Part shown: in pieces, positions 48,285 through 59,347 of the stretch
How positions within the stretch are numbered: position 1 is the stretch's first letter
Layout of the letters: the number at the start of each line of letters is the position of its first letter
Origin: Epithemia pelagica
Lineage: Eukaryota; Bacillariophyta; Bacillariophyceae; Surirellales; Surirellaceae
Assembly: GCA_946965045.2 (NCBI GenBank)
Contig: OX337238.1
Coordinates: forward strand, 310,001 to 374,000
Direction: 5' to 3'
DNA: 64,000 nt
Notes under the pieces: generated by a model
The model's database searches: none
What the model saw: only the letters and a program-made list of their open reading frames with translations
What the model was told of the DNA's origin: nothing
Program-made: the position numbers and the translations under genes

Positions 48285-49139
48285 ATGAAGGAAAATTACG
48301 AAACCTGTTTGGTGGGCGACAACTGTGTGTTGGTCCCCTATCGCCCCTGTCACGTGGAACAGTATCATACCTGGATGCAAAATGCAGCTCTCTTGGAGGC
48401 CACTGGATCCGAACCCTTGTCCTTGGAACAAGAATATGAAATGCAACAAACGTGGCGTCGCGATCCACACAAGTGTACCTTTATCGTCTTGGACAAGCGC
48501 CGTTGCAATTTTCAAGGCGTTCCAATCGCCACAACCACCATAACTCCAATGGACCAGACAAACGTCCCTAATTCGAGTCCGGAATCGGTCAGGACGCCCG
48601 CACTAAATGACGAGACGATTGATTTTATCCAAAGCAATATAAATGCCATGGTGGGTGATGTGAATCTATTTCTGTCCGAAGAAGAAGACAGTGACGTGGA
48701 ACAAGTGGAGGATACTGTTGCCGATCCTAAGGATCCAGGACCCGGCCATGGTCGGCGTATGCAAGCCGAAGTAGACATTATGGTTGCCGAACCAGGCGCT
48801 CGTGGACGAGGCATTGGCAAGGAAGCCACTTGTTTAATGATTCAATACGCGACAGTCGTGATGAACATTAGACGCTTCTTTGCCAAAATCAATGCCACCA
48901 ATACAGCCTCCCGTGCCCTCTTTCAACAGAGTCTGAAATTTACCGAATGCGACTTTGCCGAATGTTTTCAACAATATGAATACGAACTTCGACGACGACC
49001 ACCACTACCACCCCGGAGTGGTGCGGAGAACCTCGATCCACCCGAGGCGCAAGCGGAACACAGTATGGATACCATTGATGAGTGTTTGGGGGGAAAGGAG
49101 TTGGTGTCGTTTCAGTGTACAGCAGAACCTCAAGACTAA
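48285..49139 (+). CDS. NAT9: N-acetyltransferase 9 (GNAT family)
   Basis: The protein has 284 residues, ATG at 48285. The start is C-L-V-G-D-N-C-V-L-V-P-Y-R, then Y-H-T-W-M, S-E-P-L-S-L-E-Q-E-Y-E-M-Q and K-C-T-F-I-V-L-D, all diagnostic for NAT9. An insertion of about 35 residues precedes M-V-G-D-V-N-L-F-L. The GNAT core continues with A-E-V-D-I-M-V-A-E-P, the acetyl-CoA loop R-G-R-G-I-G-K-E-A, and I-N-A-T-N-T-A-S. The C-terminus is a diverged P/E-rich extension. NAT9 in animals affects microtubule stability (established); its role here is not known. Confidence 0.92.
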   Translation: MKENYETCLVGDNCVLVPYRPCHVEQYHTWMQNAALLEATGSEPLSLEQEYEMQQTWRRDPHKCTFIVLDKRRCNFQGVPIATTTITPMDQTNVPNSSPESVRTPALNDETIDFIQSNINAMVGDVNLFLSEEEDSDVEQVEDTVADPKDPGPGHGRRMQAEVDIMVAEPGARGRGIGKEATCLMIQYATVVMNIRRFFAKINATNTASRALFQQSLKFTECDFAECFQQYEYELRRRPPLPPRSGAENLDPPEAQAEHSMDTIDECLGGKELVSFQCTAEPQD

Positions 49140-49330
49140 CGTCGTTCCGAAAATGCATGACTCGTGTCGATCCAACACGACATCTGTTCGTGTGGAGTTT
49201 GAGAGGGCCGTCGTCATGACACGTGTGTGGTGGCGCAGAGGCCGTCGAGTACCCAAAAGCTCATCAGACGACGGAGAACTAGGTAGATACCCTCTCATTT
49301 GAAATGTTGGTTGGAGGTTGAGCCCATATG

Positions 49331-49501
49331 GCGCTGAGGCTTTGGCATTCCGTTCGGTCCGTCTCCAAAGTGAATATCACGTTCCTGTCGCTGAGGCCTT
49401 GGCGTTCGGCTCGGTCCGTCTCCAAAGTGGATATCACGTTCATGTCGCTGAGGCGTTGGCATTCCGTTCGGTCCGTCTCCAAAGTGGATATCAGGTTCAC
49501 T
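49331..49501. repeat. Three 57-bp tandem repeats
   Basis: Units start near 49333, 49390 and 49447 with gctgaggcnttggc and contain cggtccgtctccaaagt. Because 57 is a multiple of 3, all six frames show a 19-residue repeat, which explains the long ORFs here without a gene. Confidence 0.93.
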
Positions 49502-50072
49502 ACATCCTTTCCGGCCAACCGACACACCACTTCTGGATGTCGATATCCTTCGAATGGTTCTCTCATCAACAATCATTCTGTCAGGACGACTACAAGAGTG
49601 TTCCCTTCGTTCTCTGCCTCTCAATCAGTTTGTTTTGGGCGCAACGTTCTCCTCTGGTCGGAACGTGCTCCAGAATCTCAGCTCTGGTCGGAACGTGCTC
49701 CAGAATCTCAGCAGGCAATATAGAGGGTTGCAGCGTTTCGTATCACGTCACTAAGAGCGATACAACCATCTATCACGCCACATGTACAAGTAGACAAGAG
49801 GGATTCTAAAAGCCAAGAAATTAGGAAATGATTCTAATAGCGCCAAACTATATTGAACCATCATCATTTCTATGCAGCAGCAGCAGTTGAAAGCGAACTT
49901 CGAGAAAAAGTGGAGAGGAAAGGGATTGTAGTTTGAGGAGGGGAGGACTGAAAGAGAGGAAGATGGAAGCAAGCCATGCAATGGATGAAGGAATATTGGC
50001 TCTTGATATATCTATATGTAAGTAAAAGGAGTGCAGGAAAAGGTGAAGGCAGCAAAGCAAGAGTCGCAAGGT
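49502..50072. other. Intergenic region with a 30-bp duplication
   Basis: The unit ctctggtcggaacgtgctcc and onward occurs at 49652-49681 and again at 49682-49711. No gene was recognised. Confidence 0.7.
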
Positions 50073-50795
50073 TCATAGACAGTCCGTGTCATCCGCCAAC
50101 ACGGAGGCCGCGAAATCTTCGACATCTTCATCGACCACATCCATTCCGGTAAGATCGACACTCGGATTGGATATCTCATCGGTATCATTCTCGACGCGGA
50201 GCGTATTGCTCTCACTGCTGTTCTTGTCGTTGTCGTTGTTCTTGTTCAACAACAAGTGCTCTTGAATGGTAATGCTGGATCGTTCAATTTGCGTCAATAT
50301 CGTCGCCAAGCCGGCACGTTGTCGAATGTGCGGTTCGAGAAACTGCCGGGTGCGCATACTGGCTTGCATGTAGGTGGCAAGCTGGTTTCTTCGATGTTCG
50401 AGTAATTCTTCCAACGAGTTGGCAAAGAGCTCGGGGGCAATCGAGGGATCTTCGCTTCCCACGACCGAGGAATCCAACAAGAGTTCCTGTTGAATAATGG
50501 GATCGTTGTCCAGTAACATGGCCGGGGGAAGCATGGAATATCCTTCCAAACTACTCGAATCGGGCCAATCTTCCATGTCCATCGAGTCGTTCGTTTCAGT
50601 CATGTTTGTTTCGGAAGGATCCATCGACAGTCGTTTGGTCAAGGGATCCTTCGCGTTGGTTTCATCCGCGTCTTTTTGGGCGTGTTGGTCGGGCAAATAG
50701 TCGACCCATTGACATAGGTGGTGGTCCATGCTGGCGCTGCTGTCACTCACAACCGAGGGTTGTTGTGGTTGTTGATACGGTTGTTCTTGTTCCAT
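50073..50795 (-). CDS. Acidic hypothetical protein
   Basis: The protein has 240 residues, ATG at 50795. It is rich in D, E, S and Q, with no membrane segment. A central region (about 120-185: L-F-A-N-S-L-E-E-L-L-E-H-R-R-N-Q-L-A-T-Y) is likely helical and continues through R-Q-F-L-E-P-H-I-R-Q-R-A-G-L-A-T-I-L. The tail is very acidic (D-E-D-V-E-D-F-A-A-S-V-L-A-D-D). No family was recognised. The clean ATG, long frame and distinct helical centre support a real gene; a nuclear or transcription-linked role would be a guess. Confidence 0.65.
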   Translation of the reverse strand: MEQEQPYQQPQQPSVVSDSSASMDHHLCQWVDYLPDQHAQKDADETNAKDPLTKRLSMDPSETNMTETNDSMDMEDWPDSSSLEGYSMLPPAMLLDNDPIIQQELLLDSSVVGSEDPSIAPELFANSLEELLEHRRNQLATYMQASMRTRQFLEPHIRQRAGLATILTQIERSSITIQEHLLLNKNNDNDKNSSESNTLRVENDTDEISNPSVDLTGMDVVDEDVEDFAASVLADDTDCL

Positions 50796-52525
50796 CGTTC
50801 AAGTATAGTGGTGCTTTGACAGAGTCAATGTGAGTGTTATTGGACCTCCACAGCGGGAACGGAAAGTCAGGGTGTGTGATCTTGCTTTATGCGCAAGAGA
50901 CGAGAAAAAGATGCTGTGTCAAGAGAACGTCCGACCTCGAAATGCCCGTGACCAAAGCGTGTATGTGAAAATGTGAGACGCCTCAGAGGTTTGGGCCGGA
51001 TCTCTCAAACTCTGGAAGAAAATGGTCGAATCGATCGATCTTGCACCAAACTCAATGCAGCAACGAAACAAACCAACAACAAGGAGTCCACGCTCACACA
51101 GAGTCCTTCGTTTGTCGAGAGGGCTTGGTGAAGGCAATGCTATGCGGTGATTGGGCGATCACAGTTCCGTCTTTGGTCGAATCCACATGCAACAATAATC
51201 CACACCCAGCAATGCCGACAAGAGACAAAACCGAGAGGAGTAGGAATGGCATGTGTACTCTCTATGGGTCTGTCGTGCAGCGTGTGACGGCAACCGCCGT
51301 TCGCCGTACCTTTTTGGAATCGTCTTTCGTGAATTTTGGGTCGTACCGGCGCAGCGCGGACATGACGTAACCGGTCGGAGGGAGTCGTGCCGGCCAACGC
51401 AAGCCAGTACGGTCGTATTTAATTAAATTTCTTTTTGAATGTACTCCGCCTCTCATAGTCCCATGCAACGATGGCTCGTCGAAGGTATGCCGACGCTCAT
51501 TGAGAGGCCGTTGCGCGCGAGTCGTGCTTTAGGAATCCGATCGATGCATCGGAGATTCATGACGTCATTTCTCGTGCCAGGATCATGACATGCTTGCTCT
51601 CCGGTTTAAATTTCATCGACGCGCCGGCCACATTACGCAGATTGAGATTTAACCATGCAATCCGTTTGGGTTTGGTCTCTGTCGCAGAGTACTATGTCTC
51701 TTTGAACTAAATGAGATAAAAGTTTCATGGTCCCGCTCCCTTTCCGGACAAAGCATACAATACGAATATAAAAGACAATCCAACATATTGGGGAAATATG
51801 ACCATTTCAATATGTTCACTGATGTGGGTTGTAGGTAGATGTCTCTACGTACGCGATACAGAAGCGTATATACAACCAATAATATGGGAATGGAAAGTGG
51901 AATAGAACAGTCCCAGTGAGTCCCCCAGGTCTCACAATCTGTCTTCAATGACCATCAACCTCAAAGTGGCACATGACCCTTATGATTGTCTGTAGGGAAA
52001 AGGTCCAGCTTCTCATCGACAGCTACCTGCCACTGCGATATGTCTCTAAAGATAGTAGCTCTAGCCACAGCACGACGAAACCGCCCTTTTCTATAAGGAC
52101 AAGACAAAATACAACAAGAATGCTATTAACCATGACCGATATCTTAAAGATCACTGTTCCGTGTTCTTGAGACATCTTCCATCCGAGACGACTCTGGAGC
52201 TGTCAGCTCCGACTAGCCAGCTCTGGTCGTCGCTTCTATCGGGGAACACACGAAACTTGGAAACGGACAAGGTCATGTGTCCCATGGACAACGTCTAGAA
52301 ATTGTCCTTCACAATCATCCCATGCCATGCATTTACTTTTGTTGCTGGTCCATGATGGCACAGTCGGTTCTGAACCAGACGCGAGAGCGACTGGTATGAT
52401 CAAGGAAAACATTGGGCTGAATCAACTCGTCGGCGTTTGTCTGGTCGACACTGACTGATAAGTTGATAGCTGTGACGGAGGCAGTGAATCTGATTCGTTG
52501 GAATTGGCCAAAAGATATGTACGTT
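50796..52525. other. Long intergenic region, no gene recognised
   Basis: All open frames are short and show no domain or biased composition typical of coding sequence here. No tandem repeats were seen. Confidence 0.5.
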
Positions 52526-53688
52526 TCAATCCATATCCACGTCTACCAGGGGCGGATCGGTCTTGGCTGCTGCCGATATTTGATGACCGTCATCAATTTC
52601 AATGTCAGTGGTGTGACCGCCATCGCTTCCGTGATGGGTATGTTCGCCGGGATGTTTCTTCATGTTGCAGGAATCAATTTGAAAGAGATTGGCCTGAATC
52701 TCTTCATAAAACTCCATGGCTTCTTGTTCTTTCAAAAGACCATTTTCCACCAGACCCTCAAAATACCGGACCGAGTTGTTGAACAGAATCTTGCAGACCT
52801 TGTGCGACACGGCGAGTTCCACATCGCTCTTGTCAAACTGCAACAAGTGAGCTTCGGCCATGGCCACCCCGGACCCGATTCTTGAATAATCTTTTCTTCC
52901 ACCATTTCTAGATGTTTGTCGTTTATAAAGTATTTTTGAATCGTTTCTTGCGCAGTGGTGTGAGCCCGAATAAAGGCGAGGCATTTTTCGGTATCGAGAC
53001 GGACGCGGATCGTGTCGGCATCCAAAATGTGCGACATGCCACAACATCCCACCACCTTATCGCAGCAACAGTACCTTCCCGCGTGTCCTTGAGCAAACTT
53101 TAACAAATCCACCGACGGATATCGGACCAAAAACACATAGTCCCAATCATTGAGTCGATTCGCCCGTTCGACGCTTTTGGCGGCCAGTTCCAGCGACTCG
53201 GTGAGGGCCAAGACGACAAACTCGCGATCCACCAATTCGCCATCGTCCATTTGTTTTTGATATCCCGCCCGCATCCAATTGGAGCCCAAGCCAATCTTGC
53301 TCACAACCGGAAAGGCACACACAAAGAATCCGAATCGAATCACATGCAAGAGGAGGTACAAGACAATGAGATAACCCCAATCCTTGCTGGAAAACTCTCG
53401 TTCCGGAAATTCCTCTTCCTTCTTGCCAATAATGTAGGAGTATCCCCATACGTAACTTCCCTTTCCCAAACAGAACTGTGCTTCACATCTTTCCGTGGCC
53501 ACAATGAAACCTGAGGTTTCCCAGGCCAAAGTTAGGCGGTACAGTAGCATTTCCGTGGCCACAATGACACCCGAGGTTTCCCAGGCCACAGTTTGGCGGT
53601 ACAGTAGCACCACCGACGATAGGACAAGGGAATAGTGGATCCAACGTGGATCACAGTTTCTTGCCCATCCAAACGACAATTCAAACAA
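52526..53688 (-). pseudogene. Na+/H+ exchanger (CPA1) fragment, frameshifted
   Basis: The minus-strand reading gives L-A-W-E-T-S-G-F-I-V-A and K-D-W-G-Y-L-I-V-L-Y-L-L-L-H-V-I-R-F. F-P-V-V-S-K-I-G-L-G-S-N-W follows, the late membrane segments of NHE/SOS1-like antiporters. The sequence then passes directly to a cytosolic helical region (K-C-L-A-F-I-R-A-H-T, E-M-V-E-E-K-I-I-Q-E). The membrane part that normally follows W-x-x-x (G-L-R-G-A-V) is missing, and so are all earlier helices. Near 52875 the frame changes: A-M-A-E-A-H-L-L-Q-F-D-K-S-D continues in another phase to a stop at 52526. The first helix is duplicated by a 60-bp tandem repeat at 53491-53610. It cannot encode a working antiporter. 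Confidence 0.72.
53491..53610. repeat. 60-bp tandem duplication in the exchanger fragment
   Basis: Two units start with ttccgtggccacaatga at 53491 and 53551. They duplicate A-W-E-T-S-G-x-I-V-A-T-E in frame. Confidence 0.9.
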
Positions 53689-53825
53689 TATACAACAGCG
53701 TCAAGAGGCCCAATAAAAAAAGCAAAACAAAAAGGCACTGGCCAAGCCATCATTCCACAGGGATTCGCCAGCAAGTTGAGTTTTGATGCGAGAGGCAGTG
53801 ACTGAATGCACCAAATCGGAGTGTG

Positions 53826-54240
53826 AACGAGGAGGAAATGACTGCAGCGGCATACTGGTTCCATAATAATCTCTTTGATAGCCTCCCATCAAGACGACCG
53901 ATTGCGCCTTGTTGTCATGGTTGTGGGCCTTCTACCAGAATGATGTAGTACGACCGAAGCATGTAGCGGACGCGTTCCACCCGTGGAACGCGTCCGATTC
54001 ATGCTTCGGTCGTACTGAATCATCCGGGTCACGACATATGCTTGTTCTTATACAGTGTCATGTTGTCAGGCTTCCGTTACTCTCTGCCATACAGACCGTC
54101 CAACATAGAATTTTGGAATGCCCGAGGACGACACGACAGAGATGTTTCAACATGTCGTTAGAGTCTTGGGTACACACAATTGGTGTGGAGATTCCGCCAC
54201 AGTAAAGTCGTTGCCAAGCCCGCCCATTAGTCGGCCAGTG
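53826..54240. repeat. Duplicated block, copy 1 (with hairpin)
   Basis: This runs from gaggaggaaatgactgcagc to about tgtggagattccgc and repeats at 54480-54860 in the same orientation with small indels. It includes the hairpin at 53947-54016. No coding function is apparent. Confidence 0.85.
53947..54016. repeat. 70-bp near-perfect hairpin, copy 1
   Basis: Arms of 34 bp (agtacgaccgaagcatg and ggacgcgttccac against their reverse complements) pair except for a 3-bp internal mismatch. The loop is 2 nt. Confidence 0.95.
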
Positions 54241-54479
54241 TAGGCTCTTTTTCCACTCCAACAGGTGTCACAGATGACCATTGTGTTTCGTGGTCGTCGT
54301 CGTCGTCCTCAAACGATGCACTTCCACTCGCGTGGGCGCCTTGGGAGCGGACAAACCTGCCTTGTAGACCCACCGTGTCGGCACGGAACGAAACGTTCGA
54401 CGCCCTCCAATAACAGTTCAGTCACTTGTGTTCCACCACTTGTGGGGGAAGAAATTCTTGGGATGCCTTGTGCTGTGGA
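54240..54479 (-). pseudogene. Partial copy of the flavoprotein gene 3' end
   Basis: 54265-54400 matches 54914-55040, the C-terminus of the adjacent oxidase. 54400-54475 then jumps to match 55335-55410 of the same gene, with the intervening 295 bp missing. The frame is not kept. Confidence 0.8.
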
Positions 54480-54860
54480 CGAGGAGGAAATGACTGCAGC
54501 GGCAGAATGGTTCCATAATAATAATCTCTTTGCTAGCAGCCTCCCATCCAGACGACCGATTACGCCTTTTTTGTTGTTGTTGTTGTGGGCCTTCTACCAC
54601 AGAATGATGTAGTACGACCGAAGCATGTAGCGGACGCCTTCCACCCGTGGAACGCGTCCGATTCATGCTTCGGTCGTACTGAATCATCCGGGTCACCACA
54701 GATGCTTCTTCTTAGGCAGTGTCAGACCGTCCTACATAGAAGTATGGAATGCCGGAGGACGACACGACAGAGATGTTATAACATATGTGTCGTTAGAGTC
54801 TTGGATACACACAACAATTGGACCACTCTGTGGAGATTCCGCAACAGTAAACGTCGTTGC
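54480..54860. repeat. Duplicated block, copy 2 (with hairpin)
   Basis: The second copy of 53826-54240. It directly abuts the 3' end of the flavoprotein gene and contains the hairpin at 54611-54680. Confidence 0.85.
54611..54680. repeat. 70-bp hairpin, copy 2
   Basis: The same palindrome as 53947-54016, with one extra mismatch (a C in place of G at one arm position, ggacgccttccac). Confidence 0.95.
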
Positions 54861-54872
54861 CCAGCCCGCAAG

Positions 54873-56531
54873 TTAGTCTGTCGTCATTGTAGGCTCTTTA
54901 ACCACTCCCACTGGTGTCACAGAGGACCCTTGTGTTTCGTCGTCGTCGTTGTCGTCCTCAAACGATGCAATGCCACTGGCGTGAGCGCCTGGGGAGCGGA
55001 CAAACCGGCCTTGGAGACCCACCGTGTCGGCGGCACGGAACGAATCCGTGGTACTGGTGGTTGCTGCTTCTTGTGAATGAGAATAACAAGACAACAAGTG
55101 TTGGGCCAATCGTTGTCCACTCGTCCAGGCTCCGGCAATGGACGGTTGCAGCAACCAATCGCCACACACGCCCACGGCAAACTCGGAATCGTACAAAAAT
55201 CCCACAGTTTCTTCCGCATCATCAGCATCCTGATTCGGGGAGCTGTGCCACACATTGAGGGGAACGGCGGCTCCCCACAGTTGCAACCGGGATTCCAGAG
55301 GCTGTATCGAAGACGATTCCAGACCCAAGGACCGTTCGAGGCTTTCCAATAACAGGCCCGTCACGTGTTCCACCACGTGTGGGGGCAGAAATTCTTGGGG
55401 TGCCATGTGCTTCTTGGCAAACGTCGCCGACGACAGAACGGTCCAAATCTCGACGTGATCTTGATCCAGCGCGGCCGAGGGATACTTGCGAGTTTGACAG
55501 GTCAAGAATTTCAAACAGGGCTCGTTGCAAACAGTGCCAGCGACAAAGGGTTCGGGCAAGGCTTGCGATACGACGCTGGTTCCATTCGTGGTCGAAACGG
55601 CAAAGGATAGGCTGTAGAGCGAATTCAAGGTCATGCGTTTGCCCCCCTCGCGAGGTGCACTGGCGGCAAAATTCACCTTTAACAGGTTGTGGACCTTTTT
55701 GGCGGGAGTTTTAGACATGAGACGATCGGCACACTTGCCATTGTGGGCGATAATGAGTGTATCAAAATAACCCAATACTTGCCCCGATGCCTGGACTTTC
55801 CATTGCTGGGATTGGGGCAGGTAGCGGACACCATTCGAGGGCGACACCCAAACGTCTTGCACAACCTTGAAATTCCCATGCTTCGCCATGGCAACCGGTA
55901 TCCTTCCATTGCCCTTGGTTCCATGAAATACCGGAATGTCCTTGGGAAATGGCTCGAGCTGAAAGGACGCATCATTCTTGGAGGAATCCGCCGCCACAAT
56001 ATCCCAAAGACTGTCCTTGGGAAACGGTTGGACCACCCCTTGTGCTTCCCACTGTCGAACCTGTTGGACAAATTCTTGCATTCGTCTTCTTTTTTGGTGG
56101 TGGTTTCCTTCCAGCTGTGGGAGGGGGATCAGTTGTGCGGCATGGTCGACAATGCACTTGGAAAGGTATTGATAGGTGGGAGGAGGAGGGGAAAGCCCTG
56201 GGTCGTTCTTCTTGTCGTCTTGTTCTTTGGGACGGTCTCCGGGCAATCGAGAGGACATGCGGCCTCCCGGACGAAGCCGTCCGGTATCAAAGACGGTCAC
56301 ATCGAGTATGTTTCGATTCAACGACGACGACGACGACGACAAGTGCTGCGCACAACTCAAGCCTGCAATTCCACCCCCAATAATGGCCACACGATGAGGA
56401 CGAGTTCCTTCGGTCGTTGTGAGTGCCGTTGCCAGGCGAGGCATTGGCAGGATCCACCAGAATGATACCAACAACAACGACAGTGTCGTGGCAGGATTCG
56501 AACTCGGCCTCCAAGTCCAGAGGACTGCCAT
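54873..56531 (-). CDS. Renalase-like FAD-dependent amine oxidase/oxidoreductase
   Basis: A single-exon frame of 552 residues, ATG at 56531. A hydrophobic N-terminus (about 15-37) ends in A-T-A-L and may be a signal or anchor. The FAD-binding Rossmann motif follows: V-A-I-I-G-G-G-I-A-G-L-S-C-A-Q-H-L, then R-L-R-P-G-G-R-M-S-S-R. The C-terminal FAD contact is V-G-V-C-G-D-W-L-L-Q-P-S-I-A-G-A-W-T-S-G. The R-P-G-G-R-x-S-S-R loop and that C-terminal motif match renalase-like proteins, which oxidise aberrant NAD(P)H isomers in known cases. A T/D-rich tail of about 70 residues is extra. The substrate is inferred only at family level. Confidence 0.87.
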   Translation of the reverse strand: MAVLWTWRPSSNPATTLSLLLVSFWWILPMPRLATALTTTEGTRPHRVAIIGGGIAGLSCAQHLSSSSSSLNRNILDVTVFDTGRLRPGGRMSSRLPGDRPKEQDDKKNDPGLSPPPPTYQYLSKCIVDHAAQLIPLPQLEGNHHQKRRRMQEFVQQVRQWEAQGVVQPFPKDSLWDIVAADSSKNDASFQLEPFPKDIPVFHGTKGNGRIPVAMAKHGNFKVVQDVWVSPSNGVRYLPQSQQWKVQASGQVLGYFDTLIIAHNGKCADRLMSKTPAKKVHNLLKVNFAASAPREGGKRMTLNSLYSLSFAVSTTNGTSVVSQALPEPFVAGTVCNEPCLKFLTCQTRKYPSAALDQDHVEIWTVLSSATFAKKHMAPQEFLPPHVVEHVTGLLLESLERSLGLESSSIQPLESRLQLWGAAVPLNVWHSSPNQDADDAEETVGFLYDSEFAVGVCGDWLLQPSIAGAWTSGQRLAQHLLSCYSHSQEAATTSTTDSFRAADTVGLQGRFVRSPGAHASGIASFEDDNDDDETQGSSVTPVGVVKEPTMTTD

Positions 56532-57648
56532 GATCTCTGTCTATTATCCAAAGAGGATATGTTGATGCTGTTGCGTTCGCTCCAAACCGGGGTGCTGCGG
56601 TGGCGGCGTGTGACGGTCGTGGCTGGACAGACGGAACTCCACCGTGTCGTATTGGTCGCTGTTGCTAACCCCATTTTTCGAAACTCCATGGCGCGCTGTA
56701 AGTGTGGTCGTGTCGCGGGAACACGACTGCCCTTTCCCCCGCCGTTGCCGTTGTCCGTTGTCCCCCAAGAGTCCCCCAATTTATGCGCTGACGCGGGCCA
56801 CCATAGAGAGTCAGTCGCAGTTAAATGATCTCTTTAAGAGTCTTAATGGGGTATATACGAGTTAGAGGAAGTAGATTGTAAAGAGGAATCATGTGCAAAT
56901 GTGTTGCGCGTCTTTTAAATGGAACGCATATGGAGCAAAACAGACTTTTAACGAAATCTATGCGTCATGTCGTAGCCGTTGAAATACGTACGGTGTGTCG
57001 TGTAAAATCTGCGGGACCAAGGGGGGGACATGCGACTCGATGCGACATCCCTCTTTTTGCAATCATCGTCACTGTCATTCCCCAAAGCCCCCATCGTTTG
57101 GTCACGCTGCCTTTAAGTATTCTTGTACGGTACTTGGGCTTCTTGGAACGAGTGGCGCGAATTCAGGCCCAATTCGTTTTCTTGTCTAAGTAAACGGAAC
57201 TTCACCGGATCGATTTCCAATCTATCCGGTGAATACTTAGACGTAAGTGACCGTCAAAGGCTCTAAGTATCACAAGGACGCCAAATTTTCGATCGTTACA
57301 GTACAGCCCCTCGTTTGCTCGTCGGCGAGTGTGACAATTTGAGTGGATTTCTGTCCGTTGGTAAGAGTCGCATCTCCACCAACGGTCCGAAGCAAAGAGT
57401 GAAGTATCAAAGGTTTTACAGGAAGGAAGAAGGCCATGAAATTCGCGCGCTCCAAGAGGAGTGCCAGACAAGACACATCCAAGTGAGAGAGGGTCTTTGA
57501 AAAACGACAAGAGAGAGAGAGAGAACGTATCATAGTGGAAGGGTTGGCAACCACATGTTGGTCTCATCTTTCCAATCATCCTCCTCCCTTCGTCCTCCAC
57601 TGGGAAGGCCTCGTGTTTGCTTCGCAACCACCCTCCAACCATCACACA
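56532..57648. other. Intergenic/promoter region between divergent genes, no gene recognised
   Basis: This lies upstream of both the flavoprotein gene (minus) and the HSF gene (plus). A (GA)n run at 57510-57523 lies in the probable 5' UTR of the HSF gene. No conserved frame was seen. Confidence 0.55.
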
Positions 57649-59347
57649 ATGATCAAGACGCCTTCGACCAGTTCGTCCTGCGCTTCGCCTCATCGTCCCA
57701 CATCCTTGCATGGACGATCCAAAGAAGTGTCCTTGAGTTCGTCCTCGCGATTGGCGGAGGACACGGACGACAATGAAGAAGATGATGACAATGACCATGC
57801 CGAGGAGGACGATTCGCCAACCACTAATGGTGAGGAGGACCAACAACAATCGTCCCAAACCACGGCATTGGAGGAACCGGCCGAACACTATCGAGACTTT
57901 TATTTGAGTTCGACGCATGAAATCAAAATCACCTTGGGGACACCTCCACCCAAACGAAAGGGGCCTCGTGGGGGAGTGACCAGTGCCTTTCCCGTCAAGT
58001 TGCATGAAATGCTGTCTCGGGGTCAATACGATGGGACGGACCATATTGTCTCGTGGCAAGTACACGGCCGAGCCTTTACCGTTCATCAACCCACTGTCTT
58101 TGTCGAAGAGTTGATGCCACAGTAAGTGTTTTTCTTCTTGTATTGAAGTTCTTTATGTGTTTCCATGTGACTCAGAGTACGATACTCTGTGTGTCCCTTG
58201 TGTGTTGTTTAGATATTTCAAGCAAAGTAAAATGACCTCCTTCCAACGACAGCTCAATCTCTATGGCTTTATGCGCAAAACCGATGGAACCGATCGCGGA
58301 TCCTATTACCATGAATTGTTTCTGCGAGGGCGACCGGATCTGGCGAAAATCATGGTGCGAACTCGCGTCAAGGGCGATTGTAAGCGACGACCCATGGCCG
58401 AACCCGACTTTTACAAAATGCCCTTTTGTCCCGAAGACCCGGATCCGAGACAACAACAGCAACAGCTCCATCCTCACCATCATCATCATCCAGCACCTCC
58501 ACATGTGGCGCATCCTCACAAGGGGCGTCTTCCTGTCCATCGTCGTCTCTACTACAGAGACACGGTCGTACGGACACCACGAGGCGGATACTCCTCGAAT
58601 GGCTATCGCATCTATGGCTCACCGAATGAAGGCAGTAGTGAGCATCCCGAAGACGCTTTGTCGTCACCGGTTCGGACACCGGGGTTGACTCCCTATACGC
58701 CCCAACGAAGCCATGCCCCAACGGCGACCCATTTGCGGAGTTCGTCCTTTTTCTTGGAGGAGGAACCTCTGATGCAGGCACCCCAAGACAGTGATTGGAC
58801 ACCGCCTCCCTTTCCCGAGTTTCGTCCTTCGTCGCAACAACGTGCACGACGAGAACGACCTCCTCCCCAACTGATCCAGCCCAGTCACTATCCCAACATT
58901 GTGTCTCCCGAAGCGCGCAGTCAGTCCATTTACTCCACCAGTAGTAGTACGACTACGAGTCCTCCGGGGAACAGCAGTAGTAGCCGACGCACCATTGTAC
59001 GCCGCCGTCCACCCCCGCAACCGCCCATCCAAAGTCCCCAAAGTCGGGAGGAACACGACTATACTCCTCCTCCCAGCAGTCGCCGGCCTCCTCCTTCGCA
59101 CTCGAGTTATGCTTCGCCATCTCGAACCAGCCGGGAGCCATCCCGCTGGACCGAAGAGCGACCGGGAACGCACCAGGGGTATTATCCGCAGTATCATCCG
59201 GGACAGGCGTCGTATCGTCCCAATCCATTTCGACGCCGGGGGAGCACTGAAAGTGGAATCCATCGAACCCAATTCTTTGAGGGTCATTTTGAACCGGTGG
59301 ACGACACATCACTGGAACTGTTTGAGTCCGACATTCATTATGTCTAA
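57649..59347 (+). CDS. Heat-shock-factor-type transcription factor
   Basis: Exons 57649-58121 and 58213-59347 (91-nt intron gtaagt...tttag) give 535 residues from the ATG at 57649. The splice lies inside the DNA-binding domain and rebuilds E-L-M-P-Q-Y-F-K-Q-S-K-M. The domain (about 105-205) runs F-P-V-K-L-H-E-M-L, I-V-S-W-Q-V-H-G-R-A-F, F-V-E-E-L-M-P-Q and the recognition helix S-F-Q-R-Q-L-N-L-Y-G-F. An acidic D/E-rich region precedes it. The C-terminal 330 residues are P/S/R-rich and disordered. No heptad-repeat trimerisation region is obvious, as in many diatom HSF-like proteins, which form a large lineage-specific expansion (established). It is presumably nuclear. Confidence 0.92.

Noticed and set aside
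49318-49809. Open frame of 163 codons with 19-residue repeats
   Set aside because: The 57-bp repeat keeps several frames on both strands open at once; there is no domain or coding bias, so the ORF is a by-product of the repeat.
57202-58089. 295-codon minus-strand frame opposite the HSF gene
   Set aside because: It overlaps the HSF DNA-binding exon and has no domain, so the plus-strand gene explains the region.
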